A DNA stretch of 64,000 nucleotides, taken from Apostichopus japonicus (Eukaryota > Echinodermata > Holothuroidea > Aspidochirotida > Stichopodidae). The notes below the pieces were generated by a model. The model searched no databases and was not told the DNA's origin. It saw nothing but the letters and a program-made list of their open reading frames with translations. Every line of letters starts with the position of its first letter. Position 1 is the first letter of the stretch. The DNA is taken from contig NC_092578.1 in the NCBI RefSeq assembly GCF_037975245.1, positions 20,294,821 to 20,358,820 of the forward strand. Direction: 5' to 3'. The position numbers and the translations under genes were made by a program. Of the stretch, positions 50,701 through 61,390 are shown piece after piece.

Positions 50701-52122
50701 AAATGCTGTAAGTGGTTGACTCTTTGGGTCGATGTATCCCTGGTGATAAGCACGACCTTGATCGAGAGTGCTAAACCAGGAGCTACCTTTCAGGCCATCA
50801 AGGATATCCTGGATTCTTGGAATTGGTTGACGATCATCAACTGTTTTACGGTTCAATTCTCTATAGTCGACACATAGGCGTAACGACCCGTCACGCTTTC
50901 TGACGCAGACCACAGGTGAAGAGTAATTAGACTTCGACTTTGTTATCCAGTCCCTTGCTAGAAGGTCTTCCAAGTATTCCTTAACTTCTTTGAAAAGTGG
51001 ACGTGGAATACTTGCATAATTCTTCTGGACTGGTTCTGGATCATTTAAATTAATTTTCATCTTCAGGTCGGGACAATTTCCTGTATCCATGGAATCCTGT
51101 GAAAATGCTCTACATTCTTTCTTCAGCATTTTCTCTGCAGCATCTTGTTGCATTGGTGTGAGACATGTGAAGTCCACCTCTGGACACCACTCGTCAACAT
51201 CTTCACTGGACTGATCACTAGTCACATTAGCATTTTGTACAGAGTTATCCAATGTATTTACGTCTAAAGACATACAATCTCCATGTCGGGTGGCCTCATC
51301 TGCGTGTCTGCCATTAGCCACCTTACCAATGTACCGGAATGGCTCAATGTTTCCGATAACCGTACGTCTTGGCAACTGTATGTCATGGTTAGTAGAGTTG
51401 AAAACTGGTAGCATAACACAACGTCTTTGTGGCATTTTGACTACCGTCTCAGGTATGAGCAGCCCCTCTGGTACAGAAGTCGCAGGTGTTGGTACAAATA
51501 CACCCTCGGTTCCTCCCATAACTCTCTGATGATTCAGTTGACATTTTGTTATGCATTCCACATCTCTCCATTCCCTAGGCGGTATCAGTGTATACAGGTT
51601 TGGGGTTTTTACATCTACTGTGTCTTCATCCATGCCAGCCTCAATTAACCTTACCAAGGCTTCAACATCCTGTTTCTTTTTCCCTGGAATTGCTTGCACA
51701 AGGGTACTTATCTTAGAGCCTTTCTGGCAGTTTCCCATGAGATGTTCGATGACATTGTACCCAATCAATGGTGACTTCATACTCCCAGGATACACCAACA
51801 TTGGAACCCCAAGACTCTTGGTTCCAATGCGAAGGTCCACTAGGATCCACCCAAGGTATGGCATCTCTATCTCATTTGCAGCCTTTAAATCAAGATGTTG
51901 TCCTTCTAAGAGCTCTTCAACTGGTCTTATTTCGGCATGAGGAAGGTGACATTTGACCCAACTGTCCGAGACTAAAGATACTGCTGAACCTGTATCCCAC
52001 AGCAGTTCACTATCAATCCCGTTGAGGGTTCCATTAACAACGCACCTTTCACCCACTAGGTCAACAATCTTCTCTCTCTTCTTTCGAGACCAATCGTTAT
52101 TCATAGCAACCTGTCTAAGCAA
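47704..52122 (-). CDS. pol: Gypsy Pol polyprotein (protease, RT, RNase H, integrase)
   Basis: The 1472-residue frame has no stop or frameshift. Protease: [12 protein letters not shown] near residues 41-51. Reverse transcriptase: about 370-545, with [14 protein letters not shown] at 488-501 and YLDD at 516-519. RNase H: about 685-800, with D689, E730 and D757 visible. Integrase: H-x3-H at 952-956 with a C-x-C pair at 988-990, where C-x2-C is usual, then D1019, D1078 and E1114 (D-D-35-E). A GPY/F-like module follows near 1252-1290. The tail has a tandem 13-residue repeat at 1391-1416. The listed start is a TTG near where the solo frame begins to look coding. The frame is actually open back to 52218, overlapping gag, so Pol is probably made by -1 frameshifting and not from its own start. 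Confidence 0.95.
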   Translation of the reverse strand: MLRQVAMNNDWSRKKREKIVDLVGERCVVNGTLNGIDSELLWDTGSAVSLVSDSWVKCHLPHAEIRPVEELLEGQHLDLKAANEIEMPYLGWILVDLRIGTKSLGVPMLVYPGSMKSPLIGYNVIEHLMGNCQKGSKISTLVQAIPGKKKQDVEALVRLIEAGMDEDTVDVKTPNLYTLIPPREWRDVECITKCQLNHQRVMGGTEGVFVPTPATSVPEGLLIPETVVKMPQRRCVMLPVFNSTNHDIQLPRRTVIGNIEPFRYIGKVANGRHADEATRHGDCMSLDVNTLDNSVQNANVTSDQSSEDVDEWCPEVDFTCLTPMQQDAAEKMLKKECRAFSQDSMDTGNCPDLKMKINLNDPEPVQKNYASIPRPLFKEVKEYLEDLLARDWITKSKSNYSSPVVCVRKRDGSLRLCVDYRELNRKTVDDRQPIPRIQDILDGLKGSSWFSTLDQGRAYHQGYIDPKSQPLTAFVTPWGLHEWKRIPFGLKNAPAEFQRYMEGCLDGLNNDICFVYLDDVLVHGSTFKEHLENLKKVLARLQQHGIKLKASKCKLFQKQVRYLGRLVTEEGHKLDPADLEPVLSLKDKKPSTVGELRKMLGFIGYYRSYIQNFSAIASPLFKLLQKEKGSTQKPSRRNQRKNNHLPNSNQKIAWTEEHQGILCSLIDLLTRQPVMAFPDFSKPYILHTDASLMGLGAVLYQEQEGKLRVIAYASRTLSAPEKNYHSTKLEFLALKWAVTERFRDYLTYAKYFVVYTDNNPLTYIMTTARLNATGQRWVSDLASFRFDIKYRPGHSNQDADVLSRMPLETDINEYIQECTAEVPGCALQTISECAAANVEGTFVYADSLTADIDLCNIMNLTTDHKVSLIELKELKAAQANDPVIGKVLEYMEKGTKPTYKERKDEDPDVRALLNKWGELIVTTEGVLKRVTANREQLILPSKYKSMVLKQLHNEMCHVGVERTLDLVRERFYWAHMAKEVEFYVRKQCQCIKQKKPARHVKSPLVPIVTKEPFELVSIDYLHLEKSKGGYEYILVVVDHFTRFAQAYATKRKTALAAADHLFNDFFLKFGFPKRLHHDQGKEFENQLFTRLQQLSGVGHSRTTPYHPQGNGQVERLNRTLLNMLRSMTEQQRFNWKDSLRKCMHAYNCTKSEGTGYSPFFLMFGRTPRLPVDIAFGLKGDETTRTQNETTGDQRETYAEKWRNKMKEAYKIAAQHAKKQSDRAKQRLDKKGHNVALHSGDRVLVKNLARVEGPGKLRPFWEEQVYVVTKQLPDIPVYEVRPESNRGRIRVLHRNLLLPCDALLPADNTPRRIVKKASSKHRRTTDIVEGSTDSSSDDEWVPDRFPGYPYQRVDQEGVRGGDLHRRGRRSEVDVGGDQVEIDNQSNSAGEQEICDPPEQPGQNLEICDPPEQPGQNLRPQRVKQGKKVLTYDNLGNPTWVRQEPHVCYLYQYIQPVECTKPNYLGNIYSKALI

Positions 52123-52148
52123 GTCGGGACATTCCAGTCCATTTACAT

Positions 52149-53255
52149 TTACTGCATGGACATCGCCTGAGGTCCCTTCTCGTCCCCCAGAGGAGACCTG
52201 TTGGCGTTTCCCTGTTGCTTACCTGCCAAACATCCCCTGGATAAGTGACCAAATTTACCACATTTATAACAGTGGCGGCAACTGTCTCCTATACCATCCT
52301 GTTGACAATCGGAGCATCCCCGGGGCCTCCTCTCAAACGTTTTCGCCCTTCCCCTTTCTGTTATGGCCTTGTGTATTTCAGCCACTTGTGTCTTCAATAG
52401 TTGTACCTCTTCGTACAAGTTTGGGCTCTTCTCTTTCTTTACTTCGGGTTTGTGTCGGTCATTACCTGTCATTTCAACTGAAGCTGTGACAGGCTTCTTC
52501 AGTTGCATCTTTCTCGCCCTTTCTGCCTCGGAATGGGATGCTTGGTTTACCCTCTCCAGGAGGTCTTCCTCGCTGCATTTGTTGCTGGAGAAGGCATTCT
52601 TTACCTCCTGTCTAACTTCCGCATTCGACAACCCAGTTGACACTGCATGTTCAAACATTGACTCTACAAGGGTTTGGTCATATTTGAATTTGGCATTTGC
52701 TTCTTTTGATGCGAAGAGTACTCTCTGCTTCAACGCCAGGGCACGGAGGACAAAATTCTGGGCCGTCTCAATTCTACCCTGTGATATACCACATAGCTCC
52801 TGATACAGTTCAGTTGCTCCCCGCTCCTGAAAGTGAGCCCTCAGCAGACGTCTGGTAATGGGAAGGTCTAAGTCGTCCCGTCCCTCCAAGTAGTCCCTTA
52901 GCTGTAAACCAGGTGTAACAGCCCTAACTACAGCCTCTACAATTTCTTTCTCAGGATACCCACTTTTAAGTCCACTGTCAATCTGGTGGACCAGAGACAT
53001 GAATGCTAGCTTGTCACGTTGCCCAGGGTCCCCGATCTGTCCTTGTATCTTGAACTCTTTCTTGTATGGCAGAGCATGATCTGTGGGAGGGTGACTTTCC
53101 TTCTCAGAGGTTGACGTGGTCACTTTTAGTTCCCCTAGACATCTTTCAAACTCTGCTTCCAAGTCCTTGAGCTTCCGCTCATACATCTTTACTGTTTCCC
53201 TCATATCCGTTTCAGCGGCATCATCGGCTGAGGTGCTTTGGTCCGTCTCCATCAT
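52149..53255 (-). CDS. gag: Gypsy Gag protein
   Basis: The 368-residue frame starts at the first of two adjacent ATGs (MMETDQ), 45 bases after the 5' LTR. Residues 20-50 look like a charged coiled coil. Residues 65-250 are helical and capsid-like. A basic linker follows, and a CCHC zinc knuckle, C-x2-C-x4-H-x4-C, lies at 329-342 ([14 protein letters not shown]). Two further Cys pairs at 314-317 and 326-329 precede it. Gag forms the particle and binds the RNA. It stops at a TAA just past the frameshift site, and pol continues in the -1 frame. Confidence 0.92.
   Translation of the reverse strand: MMETDQSTSADDAAETDMRETVKMYERKLKDLEAEFERCLGELKVTTSTSEKESHPPTDHALPYKKEFKIQGQIGDPGQRDKLAFMSLVHQIDSGLKSGYPEKEIVEAVVRAVTPGLQLRDYLEGRDDLDLPITRRLLRAHFQERGATELYQELCGISQGRIETAQNFVLRALALKQRVLFASKEANAKFKYDQTLVESMFEHAVSTGLSNAEVRQEVKNAFSSNKCSEEDLLERVNQASHSEAERARKMQLKKPVTASVEMTGNDRHKPEVKKEKSPNLYEEVQLLKTQVAEIHKAITERGRAKTFERRPRGCSDCQQDGIGDSCRHCYKCGKFGHLSRGCLAGKQQGNANRSPLGDEKGPQAMSMQ
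52170..52212 (-). promoter_or_regulatory. candidate -1 ribosomal frameshift signal at the gag-pol overlap
   Basis: In the gag frame the sequence reads CAG GGA AAC, containing the slippery heptamer G-GGA-AAC (52206-52212), which fits X-XXY-YYZ. Six bases downstream, AGGTCTC (52193-52199) can pair with GGGACCT (52170-52176) to form a stem of seven pairs (one G-U) around a 16-base loop. The pol frame is open from the TAA at 52219-52221 onwards and lies at -1 relative to gag, as this model requires. Confidence 0.7.
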
Positions 53256-53278
53256 GGTCTAATCTAGTGGTTACTTCA

Positions 53279-53296
53279 GTCCTGGCAGGGTCGCCA
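53279..53296 (-). promoter_or_regulatory. primer-binding site
   Basis: TGGCGACCCTGCCAGGAC on the element's strand lies three bases after the 5' LTR and starts with the TGG expected for pairing to a tRNA CCA end. I could not assign the tRNA. Confidence 0.7.
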
Positions 53297-53299
53297 ATT

Positions 53300-53474
53300 T
53301 GTTAAGACCAGGATCTCTGTGAGACGGAGAGAGGAAAAACCAGTTTTAGTTTAGTTGTAACGAGTTAAGGCACATGTTAATCAATCGCTGAGGCTCCGCC
53401 CACCATACGCGCTATTGAACGCCAAAACAAACAACAAAATTTTGGGTAGGGCACCGCTAATCATACCCATAACA
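53300..53474 (-). repeat. 5' LTR of the Gypsy element
   Basis: 175 bp, identical by eye to 46809-46983. The transcription start is expected inside it, but no TATA box is obvious. Confidence 0.93.
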
Positions 53475-53891
53475 TATTGAATGTTATTTAAGAATGCTCT
53501 GTATACGAGCATGCAAGGATATGTTTTTATAGAGTGATTAGAATTTATTAAACAATGAATAAACAATATTAATGTCAGCCCCCAGGAGCCATTCCAGACA
53601 CTTTGAAGATGAAGTGTCTCTGTTTACTTTAACCATACCATAACATGCGAAGACTCGCCTCAGTAAAGTCACCTTTAATTTATTTGTTGACATTTTGGTG
53701 CGTAATAGTCCTCACGTGGTGGCAGTTCTATCACCATGGCGCCCATAGTATGAAGGGTGACACATCGTGAATTTTAGACTTTTATTTGCTGATGTAGACC
53801 CTCACCGTTAAGATTAATATTCATATGTGATCTCCCGATTTCAAGATCAATGCCTTATATGCTTAGCATACGTAACCATCTTTTCTTTCAG

Positions 53892-54252
53892 GAAATCCGG
53901 GCACATGATATCGATACTTTCTTTCCTGACCAATTGAAAGGTAACTGCATGGAAGTCCTATTATTCATCACTTAGTACGACCTGATGCGTTTCATGTGAA
54001 TAACCTGCTGTGAGATGATTTAATGATGTAATTTGCCTTTATCTCTGACGCATGAATGAACTATACGTTTGTTGTTGTAAACTATCACAGGTTATGTTCA
54101 AGTTGTCTCTATGAACGGATTTAAATTCCTCGGGCCTTTAAAAGAGACAAGGATATTACATAGGGACAGTAAGAACAATCTGGGGATATTCATACCCCGG
54201 CCACATGAAATCAGTTGGCTATCCCTAGAAGCCTCTGTTTACATACAGAAGG
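53892..54252 (+). CDS. candidate coding exons of an unrecognised gene
   Basis: Two exon-like segments fit together. 53892-53940 follows 'ttttctttcag' and ends at a gtaact donor; it reads EIRAHDIDTFFPDQLK plus one base. 54091-54252 follows 'actatcacag' and completes the split codon as Gly; it reads GYVQVVSMNGFKFLGPLK, then about 35 more residues to VYIQK. It ends at a gtatat donor, or runs on to a stop 38 bases later. I do not recognise the family. Support is limited to splice-site quality, phase agreement and protein-like composition. It could be chance. The upstream part of such a gene would lie left of, or be interrupted by, the Gypsy insertion. Confidence 0.35.
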
Positions 54253-55509
54253 GTATATCAACTTCTTTAAACTTGTTTGTAATATAATTTATACATAGGA
54301 CCGTTTCCGGGATTAAGAATACTTCGGGATGAATACCATTGAGTCATATATAATTGTGATAGGCCTATAAGCTAGTTTCGCGAAACTCTTACAATTGAGT
54401 CACTAATGATTGAATATTCACTGAAAGGCTGTAGACCTACTGTACACAATTCATCTATATAACTTCACACGCATATATCTTTGCCAGTAGCCAAGCCAAT
54501 AATACCGTAGTTTATCCAATCTCTCTCTCTATGTAACGGAGAGTAGCTGCAAGTTTTTGATCCGCTGATATGAAGTAAACAAACTATTTAATACACTAAG
54601 AGCTATATGACGAAGTTATTCGATACTTTATCGCAAACATGACTAACCAATAAACCTTCCATAAGCTAATCATGAAACATTTATAATACTTCTCCCGTAA
54701 TCGTATAAAAGCATTAAAATCCTCGGTACTGATAATATAATGGCTTTGCCAGCTTTGGACGAATCGTCAATCTTACTGGATTCCATCGTTTCGTTGTGTG
54801 GTAATCATGGAAAATAAGTCATTTTGCCCCCTGACAATCATTTAAAGTGACGTAAGTTTGTATCTTACAAGACTGATTATGATTTTATTCAGTTGTGAAT
54901 CACACTCCAGGAAGACTGAGGTATAGTTGTCACTAGTGACACTGCACAAGTATTCGTGTGACAGGTATGAATTATGCCCCCTACAAAAAAAAAAACTTGT
55001 CATTTTCCAAGTTGCGGTATTATCGTTTATACGACTGCGTTCGCATCGATCCAGGATGTCAGTAGTTAGCAGATTCCAATCTGTCAGTTTGGTTACTGCG
55101 GGGGCTGGGCACGCTGCTGGTGGAGAAAACAGCAACGCCATTTCTCAAAGTATATGAAATATTTGTCTGCCTGCTCTCTCCCCTCCAGGGGACGGTAACA
55201 TTCAACTGTACAAGTATTGACATGTCTGTATAAGTATTAAATACATTGTGTGTACCTTTAGCTCAATACCAACAAAACAAGTAATAAAGTATGAAGTGTT
55301 ACAAATACCATCCAAAATGTGGTTCTTTGACTACTATGTAATATCTTCACTTCGAAGGCAAATCGTCCTACTCCTTTCAAGTGTGATGATCTATGTTGTT
55401 CGAATGAGAGGCAATGGGTGTCATAGCAGTACGGTATATCTCTGTATGATATGGACATTATTAATGTGACTGATCATTCGATTGGAAGGCGCTGGTCTTT
55501 AATGACAGT
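54253..55509. other. non-coding or intronic region
   Basis: No bounded repeat or recognisable coding segment. Open frames here are short and without motif. Confidence 0.35.
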
Positions 55510-55880
55510 CAAGGGCGTAGGAACCGGGGGGGCTGGGGGGCGCCAGCCCCCCCAGTGAAAAATGTGGAGGGGCGGAAGTATCATTCCGCCCCCCGGTTCG
55601 CAAGTAAGAAAACCCCTTTTTCATTTCCAAATGAGAAAAAAATTTCATTTGGAGCACCAAATTGCATCTAAGGCCTGGTGAAAATACAAAATTAAGTTCA
55701 CAAAATGGAGTGGGTGTTGAAGTGTGCTATATTGCACCAAATTGCATCTGAGGCCACCTGGAAATGCAAAAAAAAATCCAAAGGGGAGGGGGACACCCCT
55801 CCCCTTAGACCCCTCCCCCAGGCCGGCCATCAGTCTTCAGCCCCCCCCCCCCCACTCAAAAGTACCTTCCTACGCCACTG
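55510..55880. mobile_element. hAT-like MITE (371 bp)
   Basis: The left end CAAGGGCGTAGGAA and the right-end complement CAGTGGCGTAGGAA match at 12 of 14 bases. The flanks are the exact 8-bp duplication ATGACAGT (55502-55509 and 55881-55888). Inside are G- and C-rich homopolymer tracts and two copies of 'gcaccaaattgcatctgagg'. It resembles the inner MITE at 7216-7872 in its termini (CAAGGGCG) and homopolymers. Confidence 0.85.
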
Positions 55881-56153
55881 ATGACAGTATCCTATTTGAA
55901 ACTGACATCTTAACTACCGCTTACATGTTGTCACACATATATGTCGGGAAAGCCGAATCGTTTAAGTTGTTGAAGAGTTACTTCGTTACAGATTTCCATT
56001 TACGTACTCCTGATTCATAGAGACACATTGTTATTAGCAGGGCTATCAATCATTGCCCCCCCCCCCACCCACCCTGAAGGTGTCGTTGCTGTTTTACACC
56101 ATAACACAGTGCTTTACTAAAACTGATCACGATATCCTTTGTTTGAACCGTAG

Positions 56154-56541
56154 AAAATCTAAGTTTAGCCACTATTGCATTCATGAATAATTTGGTGCAC
56201 GCGAAGAATGGGTTATGTGATAGACGACAGGGAGTTCTATTTACTATTAATAGTAGAAAAGGGAACGTTGAGTTGTTATTGTACACTCTGACAGTGTACA
56301 TCGATATTCATAATATCATAAGCAATTCAAGAACGCTAGTTTTTATATGTACATTATTTTCAGTGAATACTCCTTTAATACGATTATCTGCGAGTTGGCG
56401 GACAGTGAAATATGGCTTGATGATAAGAAACTGACGATAAGAAATAAAAGCATATACGTATCAGTGAACAGCAATGAAAGATGTGAAACTATCAATAAAG
56501 ACCTCTTCACGGCCACTCTGACACCTGATTGTCGCAAATAA
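56154..56541 (+). other. possible exon(s) of the same unrecognised gene
   Basis: From 56154, after 'ttgaaccgtag', an open frame reads ENLSLATIAFMNNLVHAK onwards to about 56330; its phase fits the donor at 54252. From 56376, after 'attattttcag', a second frame reads EYSFNTIICELADSEIWL to a stop at 56539-56541. I could not find a good donor that joins the two in phase. The family is unknown and the case is weak. Confidence 0.25.
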
Positions 56542-56938
56542 AATGGAAATTAATTCTAGCGAGAGGTTTTCAAAAGTTCTCCTTAAATAGTGACCTCTAT
56601 AATTCTTAATAACTCTGAACGTGTTTCAAACTTGTGCGACAACAGTACTTTTACAAGGGTAACTGAATGCACTGCTCTTTTACAATAATTATGGAGATAT
56701 CTGCAGCGAAATGTACTTTAATTTGCAACACTGCACTAACTTGTTGTAGGTATAGTTGCTTTTTAGTGCGTGCAACCCATGCAGGTATTTCTGCACAAGT
56801 TGAAGTTGTATGGGAGAGTATAGAGAGGGAGGAAGGTATTTTGGTGTAATGGAGGCTACTCTTTTTTTTCTATCTTGGAAAAGGATATCGTTCAAATCAC
56901 CGCGAGGTTCCACGGCGTGGGTATAAACAAATGAATAC
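56542..56938. other. non-coding region
   Basis: Nothing recognisable between the possible exon and the SINE. Confidence 0.4.
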
Positions 56939-57193
56939 GGCGGAGTGTATAGCCTAGTGGTTAACGCCGGCGTCTCCCAGTCATGAGATCCCCGGTTCGA
57001 TTCCCCGCCGACAGCAATGTGTGTCGTCTGGCAAGGGTGTTGTTCAATAACAACCTCCCGACATGGACGTTAAATGGATGTGTGCCGAGAGATTGGCTAC
57101 GGTCAGCTTGCGAGTCTATAAGCCTCCATGGCTTCTTTCGCGAGTTCCTGCTTGCGGGAAGATCACTATACATACATACATACATACATACAC
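56939..57193 (+). mobile_element. tRNA-derived SINE
   Basis: The head is tRNA-like: GGCGGAG...CCCCGCCG as acceptor strands, an A box TAGCCTAGTGGTTA from 56950 and a B box GGTTCGATTCC at 56994-57004, which together form an internal Pol III promoter. The anticodon arm is degenerate with an 8-base loop, so this is not a working tRNA. A unique body follows ('catggacgttaaatggatg', 'gattggctacggtcagctt'), and the 3' end is a (CATA)n tail. A second copy lies on the minus strand at 62816-63016. Confidence 0.85.
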
Positions 57194-58877
57194 ATGCAAT
57201 TTTTTGTTGGTCGAGAGCCATAGTGTAACTGTACTTACTATCAGGCCAGAGTATCAATACAACGGAATAAGTATTAATTAGCATAGTATGTTGAACTTTC
57301 TATTACGTAATTAGTTTGGCACAAATATACTTAAAGGTACAGTATACGTTCTTGAATATATAACACTCTTCAGGTAATAAGTTCCAATTTGTAAACAGAA
57401 GCAAATGTCTCGAATAAATATATGATATATATCGATATACGCGTCTTCGTTAGACTTTGATTTCTTAACGGCAAAGTCGCCTGCACTAAAATACAAATAC
57501 ATAGCGAACAAGAAGACAGACGAGCAACCAAAACACATACACCGCATTCAGAGATTGGCAGGCAGTCAATAAATCAATAAGCAATACTAACCCGAGACAA
57601 AAGTCATAGAAATGCTCTATGACGGGCCCTAAAACATAAATTAATAATATATATGCCTGCTGAAGGAGGTATAGGTTTCAAGAGCTTCTTGAATGTTTTA
57701 TATCGACTGCTCTTGATATTTTCTGGCAGTTTTCAGACTTCCAAATTTGGAGCATAAACGGAAAAATTCTGCCCCAAAGAAAATAAAATCAGTGCAAGGT
57801 TCCCCAAGAGAAAGTGAAGGAGAGCTTTATGACCTACCTCGTCTTCGGTCAATACTGATTTCATTAATATGATTAATCTATAGTCATTGCTTTGTTTCAT
57901 AGGGAGCCAGTGGAGATGTATTAAGTCTATGTAATGGGATCAAAATTGCAATGTTTAGTGACCAGTCTTGCAGTTCACTAACAAGATTGGAGCTTGTTTA
58001 CAAGGCAAAACCCATGCAAAATAGACAAGCAAAGAACTATTTGACTATATAGACCTATATTTTAAGATTTAATTGGTCACAAAGAACAAAACTATCGGAT
58101 TCACCTGACTTATTGTTGTAAATTTTGCATTATTTCGAGGCAACTGGTGATTAGGTATTCTTTAATTGTAATTTTAGCCAGTGGAGCTTTAACGCAGTGC
58201 CATCACTTATCATATTTAATCACAACAAATCTGTTTTAAACCTCTATTGTTGAGATCAACGCAATTCAATAAATTCACACAACCTTGTAAGAAATGATTG
58301 AGTGTACATCTTTCAAATGATGAGAGAAATACACCCTTTGCAGTTTTAAGAGAAATGTAAATTAACAGCCATTGTTAATTTCATGTAATCATCATAGTTG
58401 TTCAATTGTTTGTTTTGCAACACGTATCCCTATCTGTACATCAACAAGGTCTTATTTAATGGATTATTTAGATTTCTGGTTCCATGGAGATGGTTTAATC
58501 ACGCAGTAATTTCATTTCCGCGACAAATACAGAGAAAGAGAAGTCCTGACATGTTTCCGTTTCATTGCTTGTCCTAGACGCCCTAGACAAACGTCTTTTA
58601 ATATTGTCTGACATAAACTTGATGATGCTTTTAGTAATGCTTCATTCTTTACGTTCTTTGTCATGGTCGGTATTTCTCATTTTCAAGACAGGAAACGTTT
58701 TTCGAATGACATTTGCAGCCTTCATTTTCGTTTTACTTGTAAAAAAAGCAACCTAAGAATGTTTAAACCTATAACCAAGATAATGAAAACAAATAAAAGA
58801 ACATAAGGGTTCAGTAAAGTCGCATAAAAGTAAATTAAGTTAAAAAGGCTAGAGAAGAATTCTGCTGAAGTATACAA
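57194..58877. other. non-coding AT-rich region
   Basis: No gene, RNA or bounded element is supported. Confidence 0.4.
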
Positions 58878-59081
58878 GCTTAAGTAATACCAGGTACTTA
58901 TTACCATGATACTTAAAAGTAATACCAGGTCACTGTAAACTAATGTTTAATGGGTAGACGGCTACCTACAGATATGTGAGCTTAAGTAATACCAGGTACT
59001 TATTACCATGATACTTAAAAGTAATACCAGGTCACTGTAAACTAATGTTTAGTGGATAGACGGCTACCTACAGACATGTGA
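58878..59081. repeat. 102-bp direct repeat, two copies
   Basis: 'gcttaagtaataccaggtac' through 'agacggctacctacaga' occurs at 58878 and again at 58980, with few differences. Within each copy 'taagtaataccaggt' is itself echoed by 'aaagtaataccaggtcac'. Confidence 0.9.
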
Positions 59082-59519
59082 AGTTTTAAATAGCTCTTAT
59101 ACATTTAAAGGTATTGAGTTATATTCTTTTGTTGAGGGCTCATTGGTGGTTAAAATTGAGATGAGCCATCCAATTAATAAGCCTTTCGTTTTGTTGTTAT
59201 GGCTTCAATGAACTAGAGTGAATTTTATGTCGGCGAGTTTGGCTTAGATCCGAAGGCATTCGGTCTATTAAGGTGAAATTTATGTCGGAGAGGTCACGTG
59301 GGAGCCTGTTATAGCTGATAGACAACACGTATCTAACTCGATTGTATGAAATCGGATTTGTAGCTTATTTATTCTGGTAAGAAAGGGAACATAAGCGTTC
59401 TTTTTTTGATAGCCGTTAATGTTAGCATGATAGACTAATGATCGATTTACATCAAGGAATTATGTCCACATCATCAGATCATCAGGTCATTGAATTCATT
59501 GCACTGGATGTGAAATAGT
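59082..59519. other. non-coding region
   Basis: Nothing recognisable before the truncated Penelope-like element. Confidence 0.4.
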
Positions 59520-59526
59520 TTGTTAT

Positions 59527-60984
59527 TCATCTTACGTCCTCACGAAACTTGAAGATATCAAGAACCAATTCCCCAGTACAGCCATCATCGGTACTTCGAC
59601 GTCACTTCTCTTTACCCTAACATCCCTCATGCTGAAGGTATCACAGCCACGTGTGCAGTCCTATCCAAGAAGGTCCACCCTTGTCCACCCACCTCTGACA
59701 TCAAAGTTCTCATGCAGCAGGTACTCACCAAAAACAACTTTACGTTCATGGACAAGCATTACCTTCAAAGACACGGGACTGCCATGGGGACCAGGATGGC
59801 TCCTTCCTTTGCATGCCTGTTTATGTCTAGCTTTGAAGAACGCATGATCAGTACAGCTCCCTGCCGTCCCCTTATCTGGTGGCGCTACATAGATGACATC
59901 TTCTTCGTTTGGACCAGTGATGAGGATAGCCTGCTAACCTTCATCAATCACATCAATTGTTTCCACAGCACCATCAAATTTACCTCTGATCATTCTCACC
60001 AACAGGTTAACTTTCTCGATGTGACTGTTCGCAAGGAACACGGTTCTCTCTCTCTACAGACTTATACACCAAGCCCACAGACACACACCAGTATCTCCAT
60101 TCTTCAAGCTGCCTTCCCCATCACTGCAAGTCTTGAATTCCCTACAGTCAAGCACTTTATCTTCGTCGCATTTGCTCTAACAATTCCTATTTCATTCGCC
60201 ATACAGATGCTTTGGGAAAACACCTTACTGCCAGGGCCATAGTGTCAGAAGGGTAATTGAAGCCATTCAGAGAGTCCACTCCCTATCCAGATCATCTCAA
60301 TTGGCAGTGAAGGACAAAAAGGGACGAGATTGCGACAACAAGCTCCCCCTGGTTGCTACTTTCCATCCAAATCTTCCTCCTCTTCAGCAAAACACCTCTA
60401 AACAACCACAACAGTCTCCTTACTTCAGACAGACTCCAACGAGCCGTCCCTGAAAAACCCACCATCGCCTACAGACGTCCACCTACCTACGAGACCTTCT
60501 TGTGCGTGCTGCTGTTCCACCTCTAACTTCTAACCCTACACCCATTCAGCATGGTACTTTCAAATGTGATCGTACTTCGAGATTCATCGTCTGCAGCCAC
60601 CACATTGTTGAATCTAATTCCATCACCAGCCACAGCATGCAACTCACACACAAGACTAAGGGTCACATCACTTGCACAACCACTAATGTCATCTATCTGA
60701 TCTCTTGTAGAGCTTGCGGCATCCAATATATTGGCGAAACCAAAACCACCCTCAAGAAGCGATTCTATGGTCACAGATCCACAGTCAACACCATGAAGAC
60801 CGAGACCCCAGTTGGAGAACACTTAAACCTCCCCAACGATACCATTAACGACATGTCCCTACAGGGGATTGAATCCTTAGGTAGCCGCCCTGACCTAGTA
60901 CTAATCAGCAGAGAGAGGCTGTGGGTGCAACGCCTTCGCACCATTCAAACTCAGGGGCTCAACATTCAGGAAGGACATGAATAA
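59527..60984 (+). pseudogene. Penelope-like RT plus GIY-YIG endonuclease, frame-disrupted
   Basis: Segments in order are SSYVLTKLEDIKNQFPSTA (59527 on); then, after a frameshift near 59594, FDVTSLYPNIPH, HGTAMGTRMAPSFA and the catalytic WWRYIDDIFFVW. After another shift near 60060 comes LYTKPTDTHQYLHSSS, with a TGA at 60134-60136. Frame changes near 60240 and 60450-60500 lead to a clean final frame (60502-60984). That frame carries NVIYLISCRACGIQYIGE, a GIY-YIG nuclease core, then KKRFYGHRS with the expected Arg and His. It ends in a stop at 60982-60984. At least four lesions make it inactive. Confidence 0.85.
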
Positions 60985-61295
60985 CTATTCTTCTGTCCCC
61001 CTCCATCTACCCTTGCCGCCCCCCCCCCCATCACTCCTCTTCTCACAGCTCTATTCCACTTTTCCCACACATTTCTGTCCTTGTCCTTCCTCAGTATATT
61101 CCCTACCCCCCCCCCCCCCCCTCCACTGTTTATCTCCTACCTCTCCTCTTCCCCTGTTGCTTTCTTTCTGTCTTCTCTCCATCCCTTTTCTACTAATATT
61201 CCCTTACATTTTATCTCTTTGTGTTCACCGTACTCATTGACCTGTCTGTATTCTCTGCGTGTTTTTGTCTCTTCTGTTTACTGTTTGTCATTTAC

Positions 61296-61333
61296 CCTCT
61301 GAAGAAGATCCTGCTAGGATCGAAACGTCAGGC
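61296..61333 (+). ncRNA. hammerhead-ribozyme-like motif at the Penelope 3' end
   Basis: CTGAAGA (61299-61305) fits the conserved CUGANGA core. It is followed by a perfect six-pair hairpin, GATCCT/AGGATC with a GCT loop, then GAAAC and GTC. The flanks CCT and AGG can close a short helix I, and AC/GT gives a minimal helix III without a proper loop. One extra A lies between the core and helix II. Hammerheads with very short helix III are known from Penelope-like elements. Activity here is untested. Confidence 0.55.
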
Positions 61334-61390
61334 CAACTTACTTTTACACATCTTACGTCTACGAGCAGTCCTTTTGAAGCTGTGAACTAG

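Larger units (their letters stand above)
46809..53474 (-). mobile_element. full-length Ty3/Gypsy LTR retrotransposon
   Basis: The element is 6666 bp and lies on the minus strand. It has two 175-bp LTRs that I read as identical, TG...CA termini, a 4-bp TATT target duplication, a primer-binding site next to the 5' LTR (right side), a gag frame, a pol frame shifted by -1, and a polypurine tract against the 3' LTR (left side). The domain order PR-RT-RNaseH-IN defines Ty3/Gypsy. No envelope-like frame exists in the 720 bases between pol and the 3' LTR. Identical LTRs and uninterrupted frames suggest a very recent insertion that may still be active. Confidence 0.95.
59520..61390 (+). mobile_element. 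Penelope-like retroelement, 5'-truncated and decayed
   Basis: Reverse transcriptase and GIY-YIG endonuclease segments lie in order, which defines the canonical Penelope class. A pyrimidine-rich tract (about 60995-61240) follows the coding part, and then a hammerhead-like motif (61296-61333). The 5' side starts abruptly in the middle of the RT region. No target duplication could be identified, and the 3' boundary is approximate. Confidence 0.85.

Noticed and set aside
47868-52803. Several 60-180-residue plus-strand open frames
   Set aside because: They are antisense shadows of the Gypsy gag and pol frames.
56939-57012. Functional tRNA gene
   Set aside because: The anticodon loop has eight bases and the unit continues into a SINE body with a (CATA)n tail.
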